NCBI GenBank assembly: GCA_966211425.1
Contig: CBIHNH010000020.1
Span: forward strand, 1 to 12,838
Source of the DNA: CBIHNH01 sp966211425
GTDB lineage: Bacteria > Patescibacteriota > Saccharimonadia > Saccharimonadales > Saccharimonadaceae
Direction of reading: 5' to 3'
DNA: 12,838 nucleotides
The notes under the pieces were generated by a model that had not been told where the DNA came from, did not search any database, and saw only the letters and a program-made list of their open reading frames with translations. How positions within the stretch are numbered: position 1 is the stretch's first letter; each line of letters starts with the position of its first letter. Below are positions 1 to 6,532 of the stretch, piece by piece. A program made the translations under genes and the position numbers.

Positions 1-1
1 G

Positions 2-568
2 ACATCAGGTTTGGTCTCAACTATTATTATCGGCACTATGCTGCTCTGGTTTATCCTCGACAGCGAACGGCGCATGGAGCGCGTTTCGCGTGGTATCTCG
101 CGCCTGGTTAACGGCTTTGGCCGGAGGGTTCTACGGCGCAAGTCAGACTTCCTTAGCGCCTCAGCGGTCAAACATTTCTTTGATGAGTTGCAGGATGACT
201 ACCGAGCGTTAAAGCGTGAACCGCGACTGCTGATCAGGCCGTTTTTGTGGGGCGTTGTGTTTAACGTGACCGAAGTTAGTCTGTTCTTCTTTACCTTTTT
301 GGCGCTTGGAGCCATCGTTAACCCAGCGGCAATCCTGCTAGCGATCGGTGTGGCCTCGATCGTTGGTGTCTTTATGATCACCCCGGGAGGCGCTGGGGGC
401 TATGAGGCGGTCATGGTGCTGATGCTGACGAGCGCAGGGATCATGGGAGCAACGGTTATCGCCGGAGTGCTCTTGGCTCGGATGATACTCATCCTTCTGA
501 CGATCAGTTCTGGCTACGTATTTTATCATCTTGCCCTCAGAAAATACGGAGCAAACAGTGTCGTATAG
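2..568 (+). CDS. UPF0104 / lysylphosphatidylglycerol synthase TM-region family membrane protein (5' partial)
   Basis: The frame is open from the first bases of the window (codons start at position 2), so the TTG at 11 is probably internal and the gene begins upstream. The visible 189 residues contain hydrophobic helices near the start, around residues 80-120 and at the C-terminus. Between them is a basic cytoplasmic stretch with many Arg/Lys (SERRMERVSRGISRL, then GRRVLRRKSD). The motif MITPGGAGGYEAVMVLML matches the conserved P-G-G-x-G-x-x-E-A signature of the YbhN/AglD/MprF-N-terminal family (PF03706). Members act as flippases or as membrane domains of lipid-modifying enzymes; the substrate cannot be told here. 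The stop codon lies 14 bp before xseA, so the genes may be cotranscribed. Family assignment is good; specific function unknown. Confidence 0.85.
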   Translation, partial: TSGLVSTIIIGTMLLWFILDSERRMERVSRGISRLVNGFGRRVLRRKSDFLSASAVKHFFDELQDDYRALKREPRLLIRPFLWGVVFNVTEVSLFFFTFLALGAIVNPAAILLAIGVASIVGVFMITPGGAGGYEAVMVLMLTSAGIMGATVIAGVLLARMILILLTISSGYVFYHLALRKYGANSVV

Positions 569-582
569 GCGGGAGTGCCCCG

Positions 583-1704
583 ATGGAGTCTAGCCCGATT
601 AGCGTTTCAGATGCGATAGCTCTCATCAACCAAACGCTCGAGTACGCCTATCCAACGATCGTCGTTGAAGGCGAAGTCGCCAGTTTTAAGGTTAACCAAG
701 GCAAGTATGTCTTTTTCGATATCAAAGATGATAGCGGTACGCTCGGTTGTTTTATGTCAGTCTACCAGCTCCGCACGCAATTGGAGGACGGCATGCGCGT
801 TCGGGTGGTTGCGCAGCCAAAACTTACACCGTGGGGAAAGTTCAGTCTGACGATACGCGACGTGCAGCCAATCGGCGAAGGTAGCCTGAAGCGCGCGTTT
901 GAGCTGCTTCGGGCAAAGCTGGAAAAGGAAGGCCTGTTCGCGCCTGAGCGCAAGCGTGTCTTGCCGGTGATGCCGGCGCGGATCGGCGTGATCAGCTCAA
1001 CCGCAGCAGCTGGGTATGGTGATTTTATAAAAATACTTTCCGAGCGGTGGGGTGACATTAAAGTGGTTGTCGCGCATACGCAGGTGCAGGGCATGGATGC
1101 GCCGCGTCAGATAGTACGGGCACTAGAGCACTTCAACCAGATGGCCGAGCCGGTTGAAGCCATCGCTATCATCCGCGGTGGTGGTAGCGCCGACGATCTG
1201 GCGGCATTTAACGACGAACCGTTGGTGCGGGCGATCGCAGCGAGCCGTATCCCGACGATTGTCGGCGTCGGTCATGAAGCCGATGTTAGCCTAGCTGATA
1301 TGGCGGCAGATGTACGGGCTGCAACACCAAGCAATGCAGCCCAGATAGTGGTCCCGGACAAACAGGAGATCGTCGAACGCGTTCGCCAGGGCGTGCTGAG
1401 CATGGTTGGCGCAACCAGCAGCATCTATTCACAGCACACAAAGCAACTCGAGGACCAGCGTAGCCGGTTACTGCAGGGTGTGATGTTGTCGTATGAACGG
1501 ACAAAGGATCGCTTCGCTATGCTGGCGACGGTACTACAGCAGCTAGATCCCCGTATGGCGCTGCGTCGTGGTTATGCGTTAGTTTTCGACACAGACGGAG
1601 GCGTGCAGAGAACGGCGCCCAAGGTCGGGGACGAGCTCAGGATCGAGACGGAAAAATATATAGTAAAAGCAGGAGTGAATCATGTCGAGCAAAAACATTC
1701 GTGA
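583..1704 (+). CDS. xseA: Exodeoxyribonuclease VII large subunit
   Basis: Catalytic subunit of exonuclease VII, a cytoplasmic metal-independent nuclease that degrades single-stranded DNA from both ends into oligonucleotides, in repair and recombination. The N-terminal OB-fold spans about residues 5-100 (VEGEVASFKVNQGKYVFFDIK region). The catalytic domain shows IGVISSTAAAGYGDF (134-148), the glycine-rich RGGGSADDL (198-206) followed by AFNDE, VGVGHEADVSLAD (227-239, His231) and RAATPSNAAQ (245-254). At 373 residues it is shorter than E. coli XseA (about 456); the C-terminal coiled-coil part that binds XseB copies appears reduced, and the protein still ends in the usual RGYALV-type beta segment. 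The ATG at 583 follows GGGAG (570-574). Its 3' end overlaps xseB by 23 bp, which fits coupled translation of the complex. Confidence 0.97.
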   Translation: MESSPISVSDAIALINQTLEYAYPTIVVEGEVASFKVNQGKYVFFDIKDDSGTLGCFMSVYQLRTQLEDGMRVRVVAQPKLTPWGKFSLTIRDVQPIGEGSLKRAFELLRAKLEKEGLFAPERKRVLPVMPARIGVISSTAAAGYGDFIKILSERWGDIKVVVAHTQVQGMDAPRQIVRALEHFNQMAEPVEAIAIIRGGGSADDLAAFNDEPLVRAIAASRIPTIVGVGHEADVSLADMAADVRAATPSNAAQIVVPDKQEIVERVRQGVLSMVGATSSIYSQHTKQLEDQRSRLLQGVMLSYERTKDRFAMLATVLQQLDPRMALRRGYALVFDTDGGVQRTAPKVGDELRIETEKYIVKAGVNHVEQKHS

Positions 1705-1879
1705 AAAGTTAGATGAGTTATCGCAGATCGTGGCAGCGTTTGACCGTGACGACCTCAGCGTTGAGGACGCACTCGCGCAGTTCGAAAAGGGAAGCAAGCT
1801 AGCAGAGGACGTCGAGGATCAGCTAAAAGAACTTAAGACAAAGATCACCGTTCTCAAAGAGCGATTTGATAAAGAATGA
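1682..1879 (+). CDS. xseB: Exodeoxyribonuclease VII small subunit
   Basis: A 65-residue protein of typical XseB length. It binds along the helical arm of XseA in several copies and is needed for activity. The sequence shows the family pattern: the first helix (REKLDELSQIVAAFDRDDLS), the conserved VEDALAQFEKGSKLAEDVE segment and a C-terminal helix ending LKELKTKITVLKERFDKE. The start ATG lies inside the 3' end of xseA and is preceded by AGGAG (1671-1675) with a 6-nt spacer, so this start is well supported. The stop TGA overlaps the ATG of the next gene (ATGA, 1876-1879). Confidence 0.96.
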   Translation: MSSKNIREKLDELSQIVAAFDRDDLSVEDALAQFEKGSKLAEDVEDQLKELKTKITVLKERFDKE

Positions 1880-2385
1880 CCGCGCTGCTGTGGGTTATCG
1901 GGTTAACGCTCTTCGCTAGCTTTTTCCTGATCGTGCTACGAGGTGCACCCTACGTGCCGACCCATCAGCGGGATATAGGGACGATCTTTGAGCTACATCG
2001 GTTTCGAGCTGGCGAGATGATCGTTGATCTCGGATCGGGAGATGGGCGGGTGCTTTCGGCAGCGGCAGACAGAGGGGTTGACGCACTCGGTTATGAGCTG
2101 AATCCGTTTCTGGCGGTGTATTCGTGGTGGACACTACGTCGGTACGGTGGCCGTGCACGGGTGGTGTGTCGGGATTTTTGGCGAAGCGAATTGCCTGATA
2201 AGACTGCGGTCGTGTTCGTGTTTCTGGCGAGTCCATTTATGGATAAACTTGAGCGCAAGCTTCGGTCGGAGGCGACACGTCTCGAACGAGATATTCTCCT
2301 CATCAGTTACGGGGTAGAGCTACCTGGGCGAGCTCGTGAGCGCGAGCAGAACGGCTACGTGCTCTACCGTATAAAACCGTCCTAA
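1876..2385 (+). CDS. Membrane-anchored class I SAM-dependent methyltransferase, FAM173/ATPSCKMT-like
   Basis: A 169-residue protein. Residues 3-22 form one N-terminal transmembrane helix (LLWVIGLTLFASFFLIVL), followed by the short GAPYVPT segment. A Rossmann methyltransferase fold then begins, with SAM-binding motif I MIVDLGSGDGRVLSAA (48-63) and the post-II motif GYELNPFLAVYSWW. Together with CRDFWRSELPDKTAVVFVF and the KLERKLRSE element, this order matches the FAM173 family. Its eukaryotic members are mitochondrial protein-lysine methyltransferases, including the one acting on ATP synthase subunit c; bacterial homologues are mostly uncharacterised. The start overlaps the xseB stop (ATGA) and no separate Shine-Dalgarno is seen, so translation is probably coupled to xseAB. 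The fold is well supported; the family link rests on recognised motifs, and the substrate is unknown. Confidence 0.85.
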   Translation: MTALLWVIGLTLFASFFLIVLRGAPYVPTHQRDIGTIFELHRFRAGEMIVDLGSGDGRVLSAAADRGVDALGYELNPFLAVYSWWTLRRYGGRARVVCRDFWRSELPDKTAVVFVFLASPFMDKLERKLRSEATRLERDILLISYGVELPGRAREREQNGYVLYRIKPS

Positions 2386-2408
2386 AATCAGTACATTTAC
2401 CATAAGCC

Positions 2409-2438
2409 TTTACAGAGCCGCTACCCAACCCGTATAGT
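2409..2438 (+). promoter_or_regulatory. Sigma70-type promoter for the 2449 gene
   Basis: TTTACA (2409-2414), an 18-bp spacer and TATAGT (2433-2438). The -10 box ends 10 nt before the ATG at 2449, so transcription should begin about 3-5 nt upstream of the start codon. No Shine-Dalgarno is present. The mRNA would be nearly leaderless. Confidence 0.65.
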
Positions 2439-2448
2439 TACAGGCAGT

Positions 2449-3102
2449 ATGAAACATCGTTTTTCTGAGTCCGGACAAGCCAACCCGCTTCTCATCGCCT
2501 CTATCCTGCTCGCACTGCTCTCGGCAGGACTCGCAGGCTTTAGTGTTTGGGCATTTACGAGCTATCAAGACCATAAAAATAACGTCGACACCAAAGTCAC
2601 TGCTGCAGTCACTGCGGCGAAGTCTGCTCAGACTAAGGAGCTCGAAAAACAGTTCGTTGAACGCGAAAAACAACCGTTCACCAAGTTCAACGGCCCGGAT
2701 GACCTGGGTCATGTCAGTTTTGATTATCCGAAAACATGGAGCGTCTATGTGGCAAAGGACGGGGGAAGCGGTGACTATGAAGCCTATTTCAATCCTCATA
2801 TCGTGCCGACCGTCGCAAATGACCAGCCGTATGCTACCAGAGTCACGATCAGCAACACGGAATACGAAAGTACACTGAAGAGCTTCGAGAGTGCGGTCAA
2901 GAAGGGCGCGCTAAAAAGTTCTCCGATCACCATCAACAACTTCACCGGTATTCGCCTCGACGGAGAGTTCAGTAAACAGCGAACCGGAACGGCAGTTGTG
3001 TTTAAGGTTCGCGACAAATCTCTCATAGTGGCGTCGGATGCAAATACGTTCAAGCCAGACTTTGACAACGTCATCCTCAAGTCACTCGATTTCAATCCGT
3101 AA
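2449..3102 (+). CDS. Signal-anchored extracytoplasmic protein, PsbP-like C-terminal domain, unknown function
   Basis: A 217-residue protein. After a short polar start (MKHRFSESGQAN), residues 13-37 form one transmembrane helix. There is no lipobox Cys. A charged, probably helical linker rich in Ala/Lys/Glu follows (about 38-75: VDTKVTAAVTAAKSAQTKE, then KQFVEREKQPF). From about residue 80 to the end a globular domain begins with HVSFDYPKTWSVYV, resembling the opening of PsbP/Mog1-fold domains, and ends in a beta-rich VVFKVRDKSLIVAS stretch. I infer an N-in, C-out topology. The gene has its own near-leaderless promoter and lies 48 bp before the sensor kinase, so a role as an external sensing or partner protein for that kinase is possible but not shown. 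No enzyme motif is visible. Confidence 0.75.
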   Translation: MKHRFSESGQANPLLIASILLALLSAGLAGFSVWAFTSYQDHKNNVDTKVTAAVTAAKSAQTKELEKQFVEREKQPFTKFNGPDDLGHVSFDYPKTWSVYVAKDGGSGDYEAYFNPHIVPTVANDQPYATRVTISNTEYESTLKSFESAVKKGALKSSPITINNFTGIRLDGEFSKQRTGTAVVFKVRDKSLIVASDANTFKPDFDNVILKSLDFNP

Positions 3103-3132
3103 CACATCTCACACGCATTCCGCGATTCACCG

Positions 3133-3141
3133 TGATACACT
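3133..3141 (+). promoter_or_regulatory. Extended -10 promoter for the kinase-regulator-recO unit
   Basis: TGA followed by TACACT (3136-3141) gives an extended -10 element (TGnTANNNT). It ends 9 nt before the ATG at 3151, and the -35 region is poor. No Shine-Dalgarno precedes the ATG, so the transcript should be nearly leaderless. Confidence 0.5.
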
Positions 3142-3150
3142 AAAGATGTT

Positions 3151-3879
3151 ATGAGGGCTTTTCAATCATCGGAAACGGGTGAGTGGGGCAATCTCTCGGT
3201 TCCTTCTGTGGTTGCCGCAGCTCACGAGTTAAAATCGCCGCTCGTGCTGGTACGACAACTGGCTTACCAGCTCGAGACAGTAGGTGAACTTACGCCTGAG
3301 CAGCAAATCGTTCAGGAGCGTATCAAACTGACTTCAGAGCGCGCTCTTCGGTTAGTTGAAAATATTACCCAGACCGGTCGTCTCGACCAGGCACTTTTTG
3401 CGCTCGAACCGCTACAAGTCCATGCGGTTTGGCAAGAAGTCGCGAGCGAAATCAGACCATTGGCGCACCAAATGTCTCAGCAGGTTGATCTCGAAGTGCC
3501 GAAGAAATCACTTCTCGTCGTTGCGCACCGTGAGTTGTTGCCGGCCGTACTGATGGGCCTTTGCGATAATGCGCTGTCGCATAATCCTGGCGGCTCTGCC
3601 GTCAAACTCAGTGCAAAACGCACCAAAGACTCGGTCGTGTTTTCGGTTCGTGACAGCGGCCCGACGATCGACGCTCGGGCATTTCGTGAACTCGATAGCC
3701 GACTCGGCGTTGCGCCACAGCCGCTCGGTGTCCGCCCAAACAGTAGTGGTCTCGGCCTCTGGATTGCTGGCAGTTTCGCCCGGGCAATGGCCTCGACTAT
3801 CAGCGTAACGAGGCATCGGCGCGGCGGCATGACCTTTTCGCTCCATGTACCAATCTCGGGACAGTTATCACTCCTATGA
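3151..3879 (+). CDS. Soluble sensor histidine kinase without a sensor domain
   Basis: A 242-residue protein that autophosphorylates on His and should pass the phosphate to the adjacent receiver. The H-box AAAHELKSPLVLVRQ puts the phospho-acceptor at His25. The dimerisation helices run to about residue 80. The HATPase_c domain shows an N-box GLCDNALSHNP (136-146, Asn140), a G1 box RDSGP (167-171) that lacks the usual second glycine, and a G2 box SSGLGLWIAG (198-207). There is no transmembrane helix, and only about 20 residues precede the H-box, so there is no PAS, HAMP or other input domain. The protein is essentially a bare cytoplasmic kinase core, so any signal must come through a partner protein or the core itself. 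Its last codons overlap the regulator start (ATGA, 3876-3879). Confidence 0.93.
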   Translation: MRAFQSSETGEWGNLSVPSVVAAAHELKSPLVLVRQLAYQLETVGELTPEQQIVQERIKLTSERALRLVENITQTGRLDQALFALEPLQVHAVWQEVASEIRPLAHQMSQQVDLEVPKKSLLVVAHRELLPAVLMGLCDNALSHNPGGSAVKLSAKRTKDSVVFSVRDSGPTIDARAFRELDSRLGVAPQPLGVRPNSSGLGLWIAGSFARAMASTISVTRHRRGGMTFSLHVPISGQLSLL

Positions 3880-4274
3880 CCCACGCTCACCCGATAGTCC
3901 TTATCGAAGACGACCAATGGCTGGCCGATAGTCTCCTGGTAACACTGAGCTCGCGCGGCCATGATGTCACACAGTTCAGTACTGCGCAGGAAGCGATGGA
4001 ATGGATCAACGCCAACAACCCCGTCCTGATCATCGCCGACATCCTGCTCGGTGACCACACTACGCTGACGTTATTCCATGAACTGCAGTCGTATCCTGAT
4101 ACGGCGGCAATTCCGGTTATCGTCTGCACGTCACTCGGTACGCACTCGCTGTCAAAGGCCGATCTAAAAAGCTATGGTATCGTCGAAGTTCTCGACAAGA
4201 CGACGATGACGCCCGATCAGCTCTTGTTGTTGGTTGAAACGCATTTACCAGAGGAGCGAGGAACCGAACGGTGA
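3876..4274 (+). CDS. Receiver-only response regulator
   Basis: A 132-residue protein consisting of a single CheY-like receiver domain. The acidic pocket is Glu11-Asp12-Asp13 (LIEDD), the phospho-acceptor is Asp55 (IIADILLGD), the switch Thr is Thr85 (VIVCTS) and the conserved lysine is Lys108 (VLDKTT). The protein ends about 20 residues after the lysine with no DNA-binding or enzymatic output domain. Output must therefore be by protein contact, or it serves as an intermediate in a phosphorelay. Its start overlaps the kinase stop (ATGA) and its stop overlaps the recO start (GTGA), so all three are probably translated together and the kinase is the obvious cognate partner. Confidence 0.95.
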   Translation: MTHAHPIVLIEDDQWLADSLLVTLSSRGHDVTQFSTAQEAMEWINANNPVLIIADILLGDHTTLTLFHELQSYPDTAAIPVIVCTSLGTHSLSKADLKSYGIVEVLDKTTMTPDQLLLLVETHLPEERGTER

Positions 4275-4948
4275 AACCGATCCGAACCAAGGCTATTGTC
4301 CTCCGACGCACAAATTACGCCGAGGCTGATCGCATTCTACAGCTACTGACGCCGTCTCATGGCAAGGTGAGCGTTATCGCCAAAGGTGTTCGACGTGAAA
4401 AAAGTAAACTCGCCGGTGGCATCGAGCTGTTCGCTATCTGCGATGTTTCGATCATACCTGGAAAGGGCGATATGGGGACGCTGACGAGCTCACGGCTCGA
4501 CACGTTTTATTCGCATATCATGGAGGAATACGACCGGCTTCAGTTCGGTTACGAAGCTATCAAACAGGTCAGTATGGCGGCAGAGGCCGTTGCTGATCCG
4601 GCGTTTTTTGAACTGCTGGCAACGGTGCTCGCCTCACTCGATAACCACGAAATAAACGACAAGATTACCGAGACATGGTTTTGGCTGCAACTGGCGATCT
4701 TACTCGGGGTTGGGCTCAACCTCGCAACTGATGAAAACGGTATGAAACTGGTCGAAGAAAGTCAGTATAATTTTTCGGATGATTCGATGTCTTTCGTGTA
4801 CCACGAACAAGGTAGGTTCACGACCGAGCATATCAAACTACTCCGTCTCCTCAGTGCGCAACCTCCGCATGTTGCTCAGCATGTCCGTGGAATAAACGAA
4901 CTGATCAGTGAATGTTTGTGGCTGGCTGAACGGAGTTTTGCTCACTAA
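4271..4948 (+). CDS. recO: DNA repair protein RecO
   Basis: A 225-residue protein. RecO binds ssDNA and SSB and, with RecR, helps load RecA on gapped DNA. The N-terminal OB-fold is clear: TKAIVLRRTNYAEADRILQL, then LTPSHGKVSVIAKGVRREKS and a LAGGIELFA segment, as in family members. The rest is helical, as expected (about residues 80-225). The cysteine cluster that many RecO proteins carry in the C-terminal half is absent: the equivalent region (around NLATDENGMKLVEESQYNF) has no Cys-x-x-Cys. The start is GTG at 4271, overlapping the regulator stop, with AGGA at 4259-4262 upstream. The gene ends 10 bp before a hairpin that serves the convergent gene. Confidence 0.93.
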   Translation: MKPIRTKAIVLRRTNYAEADRILQLLTPSHGKVSVIAKGVRREKSKLAGGIELFAICDVSIIPGKGDMGTLTSSRLDTFYSHIMEEYDRLQFGYEAIKQVSMAAEAVADPAFFELLATVLASLDNHEINDKITETWFWLQLAILLGVGLNLATDENGMKLVEESQYNFSDDSMSFVYHEQGRFTTEHIKLLRLLSAQPPHVAQHVRGINELISECLWLAERSFAH

Positions 4949-4981
4949 AAAGAGAAAACCTCGCCATTGGCTATGGCGAGG
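4947..4981 (-). terminator. Intrinsic terminator of the 250-residue minus-strand gene
   Basis: A perfect 9-bp stem, CCTCGCCAT (4959-4967) with ATGGCGAGG (4973-4981), encloses a 5-nt loop. Read on the minus strand it lies 6 bp after the stop codon at 4988 and runs into a T-rich tract (complement of 4947-4958). On the plus strand the hairpin has no following T-run, so it is at best a weak terminator for recO. Confidence 0.85.
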
Positions 4982-4987
4982 TGGTGC

Positions 4988-5740
4988 TCAGTCGCGAGCG
5001 ATTCCCATGTGTTGTGCGAGCGATTTGACCGGGAATGGTCCGCACGCGGCGTCTAGGAGCGTAAGGCGTATCACTGGGTTGTGAACGACCGTTTCATTGA
5101 TCCAGGTGGCGCGCGCGATATACAGGGCACGCCGCCGTTCAAAGAGACCTGCGAACGTGATCAACCGCATCAGGTTGTCGAGCTCGTAGCGACGCTTGTT
5201 GCCCGTACGAAGTGTTGCCTGTGCCTGTTCGAGCATGGTCCGCGCTTCGATGCTGTGTGGATTGAGCAGGAGCTCGGCTTCAGCCTTGCAGCTGAGGGTG
5301 ATTGCATGCTCAAGTTCAACTCTGGTTTCGGGGAGTGATGATTTCCGAAACCTCAGTATCGTGCGAAATGCTCGTTCGGCGCCGGAGAACAGATCGAGTG
5401 CGTCGTAGACCTCACCCTTACGGATCAGGTGCGCCGCCTCTTCTCGATCCATGCGCTCGTGGGTGACGGGGTCGAAGGCCATGAAATGCTCACGTGCCCT
5501 GCGGAACCACCCATCGGCCGCATCATGCTCTCCCTTGAGGCTGGCCGTGACGGCCAGCTTGGTCTCAACGAGCGTCAGGCGGTATTTAACCTCTATACGC
5601 TCCTCAGGAGAACGGGTGTGGCGGAGCGTCATGAGTAGCGCGTCATGTTTACCAAGCAAGGCCTGATAGGCGCACTCCAGATCACCCGCGGCAATCTGAC
5701 GCTTGATGCGTTTCAGACTGGTGTACCGGGGACGTGGCAA
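4988..5740 (-). CDS. Helix-rich TPR-like protein of unknown function
   Basis: A 250-residue soluble protein with no signal peptide or membrane segment. The sequence is almost entirely amphipathic helix, with spacing and residues reminiscent of tetratricopeptide repeats: CAYQALLGKHDALLMTL, LAVTASLKGEHDAADGWF with FRRAREHF, GEVYDALDLFSGAERAFRTI, and ARTMLEQAQATLRTGNK. No catalytic motif is recognised. The start is TTG (5738-5740): an in-frame stop directly precedes it, and AAGGAG lies 7 nt upstream, so no earlier start exists. It has its own promoter and terminator and appears monocistronic, placed against the direction of recO and glyS. TPR-type folds usually act in protein-protein contacts, but no partner can be named. 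Confidence 0.8.
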   Translation of the reverse strand: MPRPRYTSLKRIKRQIAAGDLECAYQALLGKHDALLMTLRHTRSPEERIEVKYRLTLVETKLAVTASLKGEHDAADGWFRRAREHFMAFDPVTHERMDREEAAHLIRKGEVYDALDLFSGAERAFRTILRFRKSSLPETRVELEHAITLSCKAEAELLLNPHSIEARTMLEQAQATLRTGNKRRYELDNLMRLITFAGLFERRRALYIARATWINETVVHNPVIRLTLLDAACGPFPVKSLAQHMGIARD

Positions 5741-5747
5741 TTACTTA

Positions 5748-5753
5748 CTCCTT
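5748..5753 (-). promoter_or_regulatory. Shine-Dalgarno deciding the TTG start at 5740
   Basis: AAGGAG on the minus strand, 7 nt before TTG. A TAA stop in the same frame abuts the TTG, so this site fixes the start at a non-ATG codon. Confidence 0.8.
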
Positions 5754-5801
5754 AGATCTAGGGTACTCACAGCTCGCATATACGACTGTGCACAATAGAC
5801 T

Positions 5802-5830
5802 ATTTTAACATAAAAACTATAAACTTACAA
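5802..5830 (-). promoter_or_regulatory. Sigma70-type promoter for the 250-residue gene
   Basis: On the minus strand TTGTAA (5825-5830), a 17-bp spacer and TAAAAT (5802-5807) with TG one base before the -10 hexamer (extended -10). The expected transcript start is near 5795, giving a leader of about 55 nt that carries the AAGGAG site. Confidence 0.7.
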
Positions 5831-5837
5831 TAGAATG

Positions 5838-5879
5838 AAAAAATCCCCCGTCCCAGCACTGTCTTTGGCTGGGCGGGGG
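5838..5879 (-). terminator. Strong intrinsic terminator of the 171-residue minus-strand gene
   Basis: A 12-bp GC-rich stem, CCCCCG-t-CCCAGC (5845-5857, with T5851 bulged) pairing with GCTGGGCGGGGG (5868-5879), has a 10-nt loop. On the minus strand it is followed by ATTTTTT (complement of 5838-5844). It lies about 20 bp after the stop codon at 5898 and just upstream of the next gene's promoter, so it separates the two transcription units. Confidence 0.9.
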
Positions 5880-5897
5880 TGATCATTCGTACACGGC

Positions 5898-6413
5898 TCA
5901 GAACAGGCTCTTGAGCATGTGCCGATGGCGACGTGCGTTCTGCTCCTTGCGCTTCTGCTCTGAACTCAGCGCATCGGTTCCGAAGATGATGTTCGGGTCT
6001 TCACCCCAGACGCGGAGCACGCTGCTGACAACGTGTGCCTCGTAGGTGCAGGCTTGCATCATCTGACGGAGTTCAGTAACTTGGCCTGATGAGAAGGCTT
6101 CACTACTGATGATCTCCAGACACTGTTGGAATTCCACCAGTGCATCCTGCAGCTTTTCGGATGACGAACCAATCCAGTCGGACGGGTTGTTGCGTGCTGC
6201 TTTTGCGAGCAGGGCACCGTGCAACAAGCGATACCGAGCTCGAACCACAGGTGTGGCCTGGTCCCAGTGCACTTTCCTGGATTCCTCCAGTTGAGACTGC
6301 ATCCGCCGGATACTGTCCGTGTCGCGCGTGCGACGAAGACGGTTTTCGATCGCGAGCAGGGTGTTGAGCAGGCCATTCGACGACTGTGCGATAACCACGG
6401 CGTTCACCACCAA
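5898..6413 (-). CDS. Helix-rich hypothetical protein
   Basis: Up to 171 residues, soluble, mostly predicted helix, with no recognised domain. Regions such as SIRRMQSQLEESRKVHWDQ and EKLQDALVEFQQCLEII look like amphipathic or TPR-like helices, and the C-terminus is basic (KRKEQNARRHRHMLKSLF). The segment VVRARYRLLHGALLAKAA is loosely similar to EVKYRLTLVETKLAVTA in the neighbouring minus-strand protein, so the two may be distant relatives; this is weak. The start is uncertain: TTG at 6413 directly follows an in-frame TGA, GTG codons follow at 6410, 6407 and 6398, and none has a good Shine-Dalgarno. It has its own promoter and a strong terminator. Confidence 0.7.
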   Translation of the reverse strand: MVVNAVVIAQSSNGLLNTLLAIENRLRRTRDTDSIRRMQSQLEESRKVHWDQATPVVRARYRLLHGALLAKAARNNPSDWIGSSSEKLQDALVEFQQCLEIISSEAFSSGQVTELRQMMQACTYEAHVVSSVLRVWGEDPNIIFGTDALSSEQKRKEQNARRHRHMLKSLF

Positions 6414-6451
6414 TCAAAGTTCATGTAATGTACGGATATGATCGTCGAGCT

Positions 6452-6480
6452 ATAGTATAAGCAAACAGGATTTTTGTCAA
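6452..6480 (-). promoter_or_regulatory. Promoter for the 171-residue minus-strand gene
   Basis: On the minus strand a consensus -35 TTGACA (6475-6480), a 17-bp spacer and TACTAT (6452-6457). An overlapping TATACT (6454-6459) would give a 15-bp spacer. The promoter diverges from that of glyS within the same 129-bp gap. Confidence 0.6.
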
Positions 6481-6523
6481 TGATCTATTATCGGATATAT
6501 CGATGTGCTAACAGAGAAGAATC

Positions 6524-6532
6524 TGCTATACT
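6524..6532 (+). promoter_or_regulatory. Extended -10 promoter for glyS
   Basis: TGC followed by TATACT (6527-6532) gives an extended -10 box ending 10 nt before the ATG at 6543. The mRNA should start within about 5 nt of that ATG. This leaves no room for a leader, T-box or Shine-Dalgarno, and it excludes the further-upstream start at 6474, which lies before the promoter. Confidence 0.65.

Noticed and set aside
762..1094. Minus-strand open frame inside xseA
   Set aside because: The plus strand encodes conserved XseA motifs throughout, so this is a shadow frame.
3477..4058. Long minus-strand open frame opposite the kinase and regulator
   Set aside because: It is a shadow of two clearly recognised plus-strand genes, has no family signature and has an Arg/Ser-rich translation typical of antisense frames.
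5081..5666. Several plus-strand open frames across the 4988-5740 region
   Set aside because: They overlap each other, lack ribosome sites, and the minus strand has one long frame with promoter, Shine-Dalgarno and terminator.
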